A DNA stretch of 12,814 nt. Source: Pseudomonadota bacterium. Its GTDB lineage: Bacteria > Pseudomonadota > Gammaproteobacteria > UBA5335. The stretch lies in contig JAJXTQ010000020.1 in the NCBI GenBank assembly GCA_021783685.1, forward strand, positions 1 through 12,814, read 5' to 3'. Made by a program: the position numbers and the translations under genes. The notes below the pieces were generated by a model. That model did not search any database, was not told the DNA's origin, and saw only the letters and a list, made by a program, of their open reading frames with translations. Positions 1-6,568 of the stretch are shown here, piece by piece (position 1 is the stretch's first letter; each line of letters opens with the position of its first letter).

Positions 1-1
1 C

Positions 2-301
2 AAGGAAAACGACCCCTTGTTCGAACTGGCCCTGGAACTCGAGCAGATCGCCCTGAACGACGAGTACTTCAAGGAAAAGAAGCTCTACCCCAACGTGGAT
101 TTCTATTCCGGCATCATCTACAAGGCGCTCGGCTTGCAGACCAACATGTTCACCGTGATGTTCGCCATCGCCCGGACCGTGGGCTGGGTCGCGCACTGGA
201 TCGAGATGACCAACGATCCCGAGCAGCGCATCGGCCGGCCGCGACAGATCTATACGGGCGCGGCGCAACGCGACTACCTCGCGCTGGACCAGAGACGCTA
301 A
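2..301 (+). CDS. gltA: Citrate synthase, C-terminal part (5' end outside window)
   Basis: Citrate synthase condenses oxaloacetate and acetyl-CoA into citrate, the entry step of the TCA cycle, in the cytoplasm. Only the last 99 codons are present, in the frame starting at base 2. Recognisable pieces are the [12 protein letters not shown] helix, then [11 protein letters not shown], which carries the catalytic aspartate (equivalent to Asp362 of the E. coli enzyme). [13 protein letters not shown] and GRPRQIYTG follow, each with an arginine that binds the citrate/oxaloacetate carboxylates. The pattern matches the hexameric type II enzyme of Gram-negative bacteria. The stop is TAA at 299-301, and a strong hairpin terminator follows within 15 bases, so gltA ends its transcription unit here. 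The start and regulation lie outside the window. Confidence 0.96.
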   Translation, partial: KENDPLFELALELEQIALNDEYFKEKKLYPNVDFYSGIIYKALGLQTNMFTVMFAIARTVGWVAHWIEMTNDPEQRIGRPRQIYTGAAQRDYLALDQRR

Positions 302-315
302 GCGTCTCCCCCCCG

Positions 316-343
316 AAAAAAGGCGGCCGAGACCGCCTTTTTT
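316..343. terminator. Bidirectional Rho-independent terminator between convergent genes
   Basis: Six A residues (316-321) precede a GGCGG / CCGCC stem (322-326 and 333-337) with a six-base loop, then six T residues (338-343). Each strand therefore shows a GC stem followed by a T-run. It lies between the gltA stop (301) and the stop of the minus-strand gene (350), so it can serve both converging transcripts. The A:U flanks extend the stem to about 11 pairs. Confidence 0.9.
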
Positions 344-349
344 CATGGT

Positions 350-973
350 TCAGACGGCGATCGCCGTCGACAGCAGATCCTGCACACGGGCCAGGCTGGC
401 GCGTTCCATCGGGCGTCCCGTGGTGGGGCTGACGGGCGCCTGCCGGATCGCCGCCACGTCGAAGACCACCGCGGCGATGGGCGTTCCATCGACCAGGAAG
501 CGCAACATCGGGAATGGCCGCGGTTCCCTGACGCCCACGCGAAACCGGCGCTCTTCCAGGTGATGCGGAATGCCAGCGTCGGCCAGATGCAGCGCCACCA
601 GTTCGAGGGATTCGGCGAACAGGTGCAGGGTGATCTCGGAATGACCATCGGCGAGACCACTCAGCACGGGCCCGACCAGGCGCGGATGGAAAGACCGGAA
701 AAAATGCATCGCTTCACACGCGATTTCGCGCATGCGGCGCAACTGCAAGGGCTGCGTATCGGCGCGAAACAATCGCTGGTAGGCCGCCAGGGCCGCCTCG
801 ATCTCCGCGTTGCGCGGCAGATTGGGGCTGTTGCGGGAAACGCCGAGACGATCGGCGGCCTTTTGCTTGGCCGAGAAGTAGTCCTTGACCCCTTCCTCCG
901 CCATGATGCGGGCGGCGGTCTGCACGATGCGTTCGCGCTGTTGCCAGGATTTCATGCCGGTTCCACGTCCCAT
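350..973 (-). CDS. Conserved protein of unknown function with TetR-like N-terminus, downstream of ponA
   Basis: A 207-residue protein with no function I can assign. The ATG at 973-971 is chosen because GGGAGG lies six bases upstream; an internal ATG at 955 (residue 7) lacks such a site. Residues about 13-62 (RERIVQTAARIMAEEG, then AADRLGVS, then NAEIEAAL) look like the first helices of a TetR/AcrR DNA-binding domain, though the turn is not the canonical one. Residues about 85-172 alternate strands and helices (RLVGPVLSGLADG, then EITLHLF, then a FLVDGTPIAAVVF strand), vaguely like a degenerate nucleotidyltransferase fold without the GS...DxD catalytic set. The tail has a conserved-looking SPTTGRPMERASL stretch. 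From memory, similar proteins occur in other gammaproteobacteria as uncharacterised. It follows ponA by 59 bases on the same strand and is probably cotranscribed with it. There is no signal peptide or membrane segment. Confidence 0.8.
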   Translation of the reverse strand: MGRGTGMKSWQQRERIVQTAARIMAEEGVKDYFSAKQKAADRLGVSRNSPNLPRNAEIEAALAAYQRLFRADTQPLQLRRMREIACEAMHFFRSFHPRLVGPVLSGLADGHSEITLHLFAESLELVALHLADAGIPHHLEERRFRVGVREPRPFPMLRFLVDGTPIAAVVFDVAAIRQAPVSPTTGRPMERASLARVQDLLSTAIAV

Positions 974-1032
974 GAAGTGCCTCCCGTGGCCGTGAGCAAA
1001 CGATCCGATTGGGGCTTTGCAAGCCGGAACAT

Positions 1033-3483
1033 TCAAAACAGTTCGCGCAATTCCTCCTGTCGAATGGCAGCGTCGCCCGGAACGGGGTTGGCGGTCTCGG
1101 CCTCCGGCGGCGCGGGCGGCATGTCCGAACGGAAATATTCGTAGCGTCCCGCGGGATCCTCCGGAGTGGTCAGCCGGCCGGTTTCCGAGGAAATCCATAA
1201 GGCGTTCACGCCAGGCGGCGGCTGAACCGGTTGGATCGGCACGTTTTTGAGCGCCTGTTCCATGTAGTTCGCCCAGATCGGGGTGGCGGTCGCACCCCCC
1301 GACTCGCCGGGTCCGAGGGAACGCATCTGGTCGAATCCCACCCAGGTGACCGTGACCAGATCCGGGGTATAGCCGGCGAACCAGGCGTCCATCAAGCCGT
1401 TGGTGGTCCCCGTCTTTCCCGCGAGGTCGGCACGGTTGATCTGGGCGGCGCGCCGCCCCGTTCCCCGCAGGATCACATCCTGCATCAGGCTGGTCATGAG
1501 ATACACCGTGCGCACGTCCATGACGCGCGGCGCCGGGCGAACGGGTTCGGGTACGAAATCCGGGCCGCCCAAGGGTTGCGGGGGATGATCGACCCGCCAC
1601 GGCGGTCCCGGCGCACGCGGCTGACTGGCCGCGGCGCCGCATTCGTCACAGGCGAGCTCCGGCGTGCGCGCATAGAGCAGCCGGCCGTCGTGGTCCTCCA
1701 CCCGCGCAATCAGATAGGGCGTGAGCAGGTAGCCGCCGCTGGCGAACACCGCATAGCCCCGCGCCAGCTCCAACGGCGTCAACTCGGCGGTCCCCAGCGA
1801 CAGCGAAAGATCCGCGGGTACGTGCTGCATGGGGAAACCGAAGCGCTCGACGTAACGCACGCCCTGCCGCACGCCCAGCTGCTCGAGCAGGCGCACGGAC
1901 ACCAGATTGCGGGAGTGCACCAGGCCCTCGCGCAAGGGCGTCGGCCCATAGAAACGACCGTTGTAGTTCTCGGGTCGCCAGACCTCGCCGCTTGCGCCCT
2001 GCGCATACTCCACCGGAGCGTCATTGATGATGGATGCGGGCGTGAACCCGTTGTCGAAAGCCGCTGCATAGAGGAATGGCTTGAAACTCGAGCCGGCCTG
2101 GCGGCGCGCCTGGGTGGCACGATTGAAGGCGCTTCTGACGTAGTCGAAGCCCCCTGCCAACGCCAGAATCCGGCCGTCGCGCGGGCTGATGCTGACCAGG
2201 GCCCCCTGGACGTCCGGCACCTGCGAGAGGGTCCAGCGATCGGCCACCTTGCGCACCCGGATCACATCGCCCGGCCTCAACACCTGCGTCGCCTGTGTCG
2301 GCAATGGGCCGAGGCGCTCGGCACCCAGCCGCGGCCTGGCCCAGCGGATCGCATTCCAGTCGAGACCGGCCTCGCCCTCCCCCGCGACCTGAACGCGCGC
2401 ACTGCGCGACTCGACCGCAAGCACCACCGCAGCCCGCAGGCCGCCGACCTCGGAAACCTCGCTCAGCCGCCGGGCACGCGCCTGGGCCGGCTCGTCGATC
2501 GACCAGCGCCCTTCCGCCCCGCGATAGCCATGGCGTCGATCGTAGTCCTCGAGCCCGTTCTGAAGCGCCAGCTCGGCTTTGGCCTGCAATCCGCTGTCCA
2601 GCGTGGTGCGGACCGTCAATCCCGACCGGTAGATGTCGCTTCCCAGACGCGACTGCAGTTCTTGCCGCACCATCTCGGCGACATACGGCGCCTGCAATTC
2701 CAGCACCGTGTTGTGGAGCATGGCCGTGTTGGGCGATGCCAGGGCCGTCTGCAGTTGTTCCGCGTCGATCATGCCGAGCTGCGCCATCCGGCGCAGGACA
2801 TAGTCGCGCCGCGCGAGGGCCGCGGGCGGATTGGCGATTGGATTGATCCTCGAAGGCGCCTTGGGCAGGCCGGCGAGCGTTGCCCACTCGGCCAGCGACA
2901 GTTCCCAGACGCTCTTGCCGTAGTAGATCCGTGAGGCCGCCTCCATCCCGTAGGCGCGCTGCCCCAGGAAGATCTTTTTCAGGTACAGCGCCAGGATGTC
3001 TTCCTTGCCGAGCTCCCGCTCGATGCGGAACGCCAGCAGGATTTCCCGGAGCTTGCGCTGGTAGGTCTTCTCGGGAGTGAGGAAAAAGTTGCGCGCCACC
3101 TGCATCGTGATGGTGCTGCCGCCCTGCTCCCGCTCCCCGGTGAGCAGCAGGCGCCCGACGGCCCGCAACAGGCCCTGATAGTCCACGCCGGGATGTTCGA
3201 AGAAGCGATCGTCCTCGGCCGCGAGCACGGCCTTGATGAGGAGGGGCGGGAACTGATCGAAGCGGATGGGTTCACGCCGCTGATCGCCGTACTCCCCCAT
3301 GAGCTTGCCGTCCTGCGAGTAGATGCGCAGCGGGATCTCGAACTGGAAGTGCCGCAGCGTATCCACGGGCGGAAGCTGCGGCGCGATCTGCAGGTAGGCC
3401 ATGAAGGCCGCCGCCGCGCCGAGCATCACCAAGGTCAGCATCGTTCCCGCGATCCAGCCGAAGATCTTGATCCGTAAAGGCAT
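1033..3483 (-). CDS. ponA: Penicillin-binding protein 1A, bifunctional peptidoglycan glycosyltransferase/transpeptidase
   Basis: A class A PBP of 816 residues that polymerises lipid II into glycan strands and cross-links the peptides in the periplasm. Residues 7-32 form the single N-terminal membrane anchor. The GT51 domain (about 50-220) shows EDDRFFEHPG (catalytic Glu90), GGSTITMQ (121-128), a REILLAFRIERELGK helix and YLKKIFLGQRAYG. An OB-like insert (about 315-425) precedes the transpeptidase, which has all three motifs: SSFK with nucleophile Ser465, SRN at 524-526 and KTGT at 690-693. A linker at about 605-655 is proline-rich and carries a CDEC pair (Cys612, Cys615). Length and order fit the MrcA/PonA family. 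The start is the ATG at 3483; no clear Shine-Dalgarno site precedes it, but the hydrophobic anchor begins directly after it. It is divergent from pilM, as in Pseudomonas and Neisseria. Confidence 0.96.
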   Translation of the reverse strand: MPLRIKIFGWIAGTMLTLVMLGAAAAFMAYLQIAPQLPPVDTLRHFQFEIPLRIYSQDGKLMGEYGDQRREPIRFDQFPPLLIKAVLAAEDDRFFEHPGVDYQGLLRAVGRLLLTGEREQGGSTITMQVARNFFLTPEKTYQRKLREILLAFRIERELGKEDILALYLKKIFLGQRAYGMEAASRIYYGKSVWELSLAEWATLAGLPKAPSRINPIANPPAALARRDYVLRRMAQLGMIDAEQLQTALASPNTAMLHNTVLELQAPYVAEMVRQELQSRLGSDIYRSGLTVRTTLDSGLQAKAELALQNGLEDYDRRHGYRGAEGRWSIDEPAQARARRLSEVSEVGGLRAAVVLAVESRSARVQVAGEGEAGLDWNAIRWARPRLGAERLGPLPTQATQVLRPGDVIRVRKVADRWTLSQVPDVQGALVSISPRDGRILALAGGFDYVRSAFNRATQARRQAGSSFKPFLYAAAFDNGFTPASIINDAPVEYAQGASGEVWRPENYNGRFYGPTPLREGLVHSRNLVSVRLLEQLGVRQGVRYVERFGFPMQHVPADLSLSLGTAELTPLELARGYAVFASGGYLLTPYLIARVEDHDGRLLYARTPELACDECGAAASQPRAPGPPWRVDHPPQPLGGPDFVPEPVRPAPRVMDVRTVYLMTSLMQDVILRGTGRRAAQINRADLAGKTGTTNGLMDAWFAGYTPDLVTVTWVGFDQMRSLGPGESGGATATPIWANYMEQALKNVPIQPVQPPPGVNALWISSETGRLTTPEDPAGRYEYFRSDMPPAPPEAETANPVPGDAAIRQEELRELF

Positions 3484-3527
3484 GGTTCACACAGCCGATA
3501 AAACCAGCGGGAAGGGTGCTGCCCCGC

Positions 3528-3558
3528 ATTATACGCAGCCCATCGGAAGACCCGACAA
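3528..3558 (-). promoter_or_regulatory. Probable sigma-70 promoter of ponA
   Basis: On the minus strand a perfect TATAAT (3533-3528) lies 44 bases upstream of the ponA ATG. A weak -35 candidate, TTGTCG (3558-3553), sits 19 bases above it, longer than the ideal 17. Transcription would start near 3521, giving a leader of about 38 bases without an obvious Shine-Dalgarno site. The rest of the 204-base divergent intergenic region (3484-3687) is GC-rich; I could not find a convincing plus-strand promoter for pilM in it. Confidence 0.55.
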
Positions 3559-3687
3559 GACGCCGCAGATCAAGTCCGGACCGCGGCGGCCGATCTGAAG
3601 CACCGGGGCACCTGCGGTTGCGAAAGAGCGCCGCCGGGTCGGTCGAGACACCCTCAGACACAGCGCTCGTGGCGCCGGGGAAAGAAC

Positions 3688-4749
3688 GTGTTGTTCAAAT
3701 CGCGAATGAAACCGCTGCTCGGGATCGACATCAGTTCGACGGCCGTCAAGCTGATCGAGCTCGGCGGCCAGCGCCAGCAGATCCAGGTGATGAGCTACGC
3801 CGCCGTCGGCCTGCCCGCCGATTCGGTCGTCGACAAGCAAGTGGCCGACCCCGAAGCCGTGGGCCAGGCGATCCGCAAGGCGGTCAAGCAGTCGGGCACT
3901 CGCACGCGTGATGTGGTGGTCGCCGTCGGCGGCGCGACGGTCATCTCCAAGATCGTTCCGATGCCGGCCGATCTGTCGGATCGGGAACTGGAACAGCAGA
4001 TTCGTCTGGAGGCCGATCAATACATCCCCTACCCCCTCGAAGAGGTCGGGATGGACTTCGAGGTGATCGGCCCCTCCGCCACGGAGGACAACTCCGTGGA
4101 CGTCTTCCTGGCCGCCTGTCGCACCGATGCCATCGACAACCGCGTCGCGGCAATCCATCTCGGCGGGCTGACCTGCAAGATCGTGGACGTTGAATCCAAC
4201 GCCTTGGAAAACGCCTGCCAGCTGATCGCCGAACAGATCCAGCTCAAGCATGCCGATCAAGGCATTGCCGTCGTCGACATCGGCGCCACCACCACCACGC
4301 TCAACATCATGCAGGCCGGCAACATCCTCTACAGCCGGGACCAGGCATTCGGCGGCAAGCAGCTGACCGAGGAGATCATGGCCCACTACGGCCTTTCCTA
4401 CGAGGAAGCGGGCAAGGCCAAGCGTCGGGGCGGTCTCCCCGAAAGCTACGGCGAAGAAGTGCTCAAGCCGTTCATCCAGGACATCGCCAACCAGATCGAT
4501 CGGGCGCTGCAGTTCTTCTTTTCCTCCAGCAGCCGCATCGACAAGATCGGCCAGATCATCCTGGCCGGCGGCTGCGCCGGCATCCCGGGCATCGATCAAG
4601 CCGTCGAGGAACAACTGGAAGTCGCCACACGCATCGCCAATCCCTTCGCCAACATGAAGGTCATGCCCCGAGCGCGGCCCAAGCAACTGAAACTGGACGC
4701 GCCGGCCCTGATGACAGCCTGCGGGCTGGCCATGCGGAGTTTCGACTGA
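3688..4749 (+). CDS. pilM: Type IV pilus assembly protein PilM, actin-like ATPase
   Basis: A 353-residue cytoplasmic protein with the FtsA/actin-like fold. It binds the N-terminal tail of PilN and links the cytoplasmic side of the type IV pilus machine to the PilNOP alignment complex. Sequence support: GIDISSTAVKLIEL at 12-25 (phosphate 1 loop), VVDIGATTTTLNI at 195-207 (phosphate 2), and IILAGGCAGIPGI at 290-302 (adenosine motif). The start is GTG 3688, preceded by GGGGA with a six-base spacer; TTG 3691 or ATG 3706 are alternatives without a better ribosome site. Its stop and the pilN start share one base (TGATG), indicating translational coupling. It is the first gene of the pilMNOPQ operon and is divergent from ponA. 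Confidence 0.96.
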   Translation: MLFKSRMKPLLGIDISSTAVKLIELGGQRQQIQVMSYAAVGLPADSVVDKQVADPEAVGQAIRKAVKQSGTRTRDVVVAVGGATVISKIVPMPADLSDRELEQQIRLEADQYIPYPLEEVGMDFEVIGPSATEDNSVDVFLAACRTDAIDNRVAAIHLGGLTCKIVDVESNALENACQLIAEQIQLKHADQGIAVVDIGATTTTLNIMQAGNILYSRDQAFGGKQLTEEIMAHYGLSYEEAGKAKRRGGLPESYGEEVLKPFIQDIANQIDRALQFFFSSSSRIDKIGQIILAGGCAGIPGIDQAVEEQLEVATRIANPFANMKVMPRARPKQLKLDAPALMTACGLAMRSFD

Positions 4750-5312
4750 TGGCCCACCACATCAACCTGCTTCCCTGGCGCGAGCAGCAACGCAAGGACG
4801 ATCAACGCCAGTTCTTCATCGGCCTGGCCGGCGCGGCGATCGTGGCATTGGGCGGCGTCTTTCTCGTCAACTCCTACGTGCAAACCCATATCGACCGCCA
4901 GAACGCACGCAACGGGCGCATCGAGGAAGAAAATCGCCGCCTCGATACCCAGATCGCCGAGATCCGGGAACTGCAGAAGCTGCGGCAGAACCTCATCGAA
5001 CGCATGCGCATCATCGAAGAGCTGCAGGATCAGCGAACCACCAGCGTCCATCTCTTCGACGAACTCATCAAGACCCTGCCCGACGGCGTGACCCTCCTCG
5101 TCATGCGCCAGGAAGGTACCCAGATCACCCTGGAAGGGCAGGCCCAGTCGAACGCCCGCGTCTCCAGCTACATGAAAAACCTCGACGGCTCGCCGTGGTT
5201 CCAGGACCCGCAGCTGGTGGTCATCGAAACCAAGGACGGGAAGAACGGCCGCTTCGCTCAGTTCTCGCTGCGCGTCCAGCTGACCCGGTCCGGCACGGAG
5301 GGCCAGTCGTGA
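4749..5312 (+). CDS. pilN: Type IV pilus inner-membrane assembly protein PilN
   Basis: A bitopic inner-membrane protein of 187 residues. The short cytoplasmic tail carries INLLPWRE (residues 5-12), the conserved motif that docks into PilM. One membrane helix lies at about 22-43, followed by a charged, coiled-coil-like stretch (about 44-100). A small ferredoxin-like periplasmic domain (about 105-180) pairs with PilO. This is the usual PilN family length and order. The ATG overlaps the pilM stop by one base. The stop overlaps the pilO GTG by four bases. Confidence 0.96.
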   Translation: MAHHINLLPWREQQRKDDQRQFFIGLAGAAIVALGGVFLVNSYVQTHIDRQNARNGRIEEENRRLDTQIAEIRELQKLRQNLIERMRIIEELQDQRTTSVHLFDELIKTLPDGVTLLVMRQEGTQITLEGQAQSNARVSSYMKNLDGSPWFQDPQLVVIETKDGKNGRFAQFSLRVQLTRSGTEGQS

Positions 5313-5956
5313 AATTCGATCTCGCTGCGATGCTTGCCGAACTGCGCAAGGTCGACCCCAACAATCCCGGCAGCTGGCCGGCCTCGGTGCGCAATCTGGC
5401 GCTGTTCGCGCTGTTGCTGATCATGGGCGGCCTCGGCTACTGGTTCCAGATCCAGCCCCAGTTGACCGCACTCCGGGCGGCTCAGGACCGAGAGCCCGAA
5501 CTGCGGCAGAGTTTCGAGACCAAGCAGCGCCAGGTCGCGAACCTCGATGCCTACAAGGCCCAGTTGCGAGACATCCAAACCCGGTTTGCGGTGATGTTGC
5601 GCCAACTGCCCAGCCAGACGGAGATGGCCAATCTGCTGCAGGACATCTCCCAGACGCGCGTCGCGACGGGCCTGGAGGAACAGGTGTTCAAGCCCGAGCC
5701 CGAGCATTCGAAGGAATTCTACGCCGAGGCGCCGATCCGCATCCGGCTGACCGGGAGCTACCACCAGATGGGCGATTTCGCGAGCGGCCTGGCCGCGTTG
5801 CCGCGCATCGTCACCCTCAGCAACATCAGCCTCACGGGCGCCAAGGCCGGGGAGGGCGGCGGGCTGGTCATGGACGCCGTCGCCATGACCTACCGCTATC
5901 TGGAAGAACCGGGCGGCGCTGCTGCCGCAGGCACAAAAGGGGAGGCCAAGCCATGA
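5309..5956 (+). CDS. pilO: Type IV pilus inner-membrane assembly protein PilO
   Basis: PilO, 215 residues, forms heterodimers with PilN and, with PilP, the alignment complex spanning the periplasm. A short cytoplasmic segment is followed by a membrane helix at about 28-47. Next come a coiled-coil region (about 50-100, rich in Gln, Arg and Glu) and a periplasmic ferredoxin-like domain (about 105-200) containing IRIRLTGSYHQMGDFASGLA, typical of the family. The chosen start is GTG 5309: GGAGG at 5297-5301 is seven bases upstream and the GTGA overlap with the pilN stop is characteristic of coupled genes. The reading frame is open further upstream, to 5195, but that part only shadows pilN. The C-terminus is a low-complexity Gly/Ala/Lys tail. 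Confidence 0.95.
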   Translation: MKFDLAAMLAELRKVDPNNPGSWPASVRNLALFALLLIMGGLGYWFQIQPQLTALRAAQDREPELRQSFETKQRQVANLDAYKAQLRDIQTRFAVMLRQLPSQTEMANLLQDISQTRVATGLEEQVFKPEPEHSKEFYAEAPIRIRLTGSYHQMGDFASGLAALPRIVTLSNISLTGAKAGEGGGLVMDAVAMTYRYLEEPGGAAAAGTKGEAKP

Positions 5957-6504
5957 AGCCGACCGGTCCTTGGCGGCCCCGTCCGGGGGCACCTCTGCCG
6001 CGCGCCACTCGCGTGGGACTGATCCTGCTCACGCTGCTGACCGGCTGCAGCGCGGATACCTCCGATCTGGACGCGTACTTCACCGAGGTCAAGGCGCGCA
6101 AATCGACCGACATCGATGCGGTACCGCAGATGCGGCCCTACGAGCGCTTCGCCTATGTGCCCGCAGGGCGGCGCAGCCCCTTCGACAATCCGGAAACCGA
6201 GATGGCTCGGCAGCTTCCCAACAATGGCCTGTCGCCCGATCTGCGCCGCGCCCGGCAACCGCTGGAAGAGTTTCCCATCGACGCGCTGAGTCTGCTGGGC
6301 ATGCTGGGCTACGGGGACAAGCGATGGGGACTGGTGCGCACCGCGGACGGCGTCGTCCACCGGGTGGCGGTCGGACAGTATCTGGGCCGGAACAACGGGC
6401 GGGTCATCGCCATTTCCGAACGGGAAATCCGGCTCAAGGAAATCGTTCCCGACGGTCTCGGTGGATGGATGCAGCGCGACGCCGCCATCGCGCTGAGCGA
6501 ATGA
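5953..6504 (+). CDS. pilP: Type IV pilus assembly lipoprotein PilP
   Basis: PilP, 183 residues, is an inner-membrane lipoprotein that bridges the PilNO complex to the periplasmic part of the PilQ secretin. The first 31 residues form a lipoprotein signal: an unusually long basic, proline-rich n-region, a hydrophobic core (VGLILLTLL) and a lipobox LTGC with the lipidated Cys32. A flexible segment follows (to about 80) with YERFAYVPAGRRSPF, a conserved PilP signature. Residues about 105-180 form the beta-sandwich domain (LSLLGMLGYGDKRWGLVRTADGVVHRV). ATG 5953 overlaps the pilO stop by four bases (ATGA) and has GGAGG at 5941-5945 with a seven-base spacer. Confidence 0.95.
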   Translation: MKPTGPWRPRPGAPLPRATRVGLILLTLLTGCSADTSDLDAYFTEVKARKSTDIDAVPQMRPYERFAYVPAGRRSPFDNPETEMARQLPNNGLSPDLRRARQPLEEFPIDALSLLGMLGYGDKRWGLVRTADGVVHRVAVGQYLGRNNGRVIAISEREIRLKEIVPDGLGGWMQRDAAIALSE

Positions 6505-6536
6505 GGGTCGGGTCGTGATCGGACAGCAAACAGTCA

Positions 6537-6553
6537 GGCCCGGCACGCGGGCC
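6537..6553 (+). other. GC-rich hairpin in the pilP-pilQ gap, just upstream of the pilQ ribosome site
   Basis: GGCCCG (6537-6542) pairs perfectly with CGGGCC (6548-6553) around a five-base loop. The stem ends six bases before GGAG (6559-6562), the likely pilQ Shine-Dalgarno site. No T-run follows, so it is not a classic terminator. It may set translation of pilQ or mark an mRNA processing point. In GC-rich DNA a six-pair stem can arise by chance. Confidence 0.45.
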
Positions 6554-6568
6554 GCCTTGGAGAACCAG

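Noticed and set aside
350..1642. A 430-codon minus-strand frame running through the ponA end into the uncharacterised gene
   Set aside because: The upstream part is an out-of-frame copy of ponA coding sequence. The GGGAGG site at 974-990 fits a start at 973.
1231..2934. A 567-codon plus-strand frame opposite ponA
   Set aside because: It is antisense to a clearly conserved gene, low in recognisable domains and rich in His/Arg/Gln, typical of GC-rich shadow frames.
3606..3621. Sigma-54-like site upstream of pilM: GGGCAC followed by TTGC
   Set aside because: The two blocks are separated by six bases instead of five, and the first base of the -24 block is not T. Sigma-54 spacing is strict, so I do not call it.
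3529..4686. A 385-codon minus-strand frame opposite pilM
   Set aside because: It mirrors pilM codons and shows no domain. The real gene on the plus strand explains the open frame.
5195..5308. Upstream extension of the pilO frame
   Set aside because: This part lies inside pilN in another frame. GTG 5309 with a good ribosome site and a GTGA overlap is the proper start.
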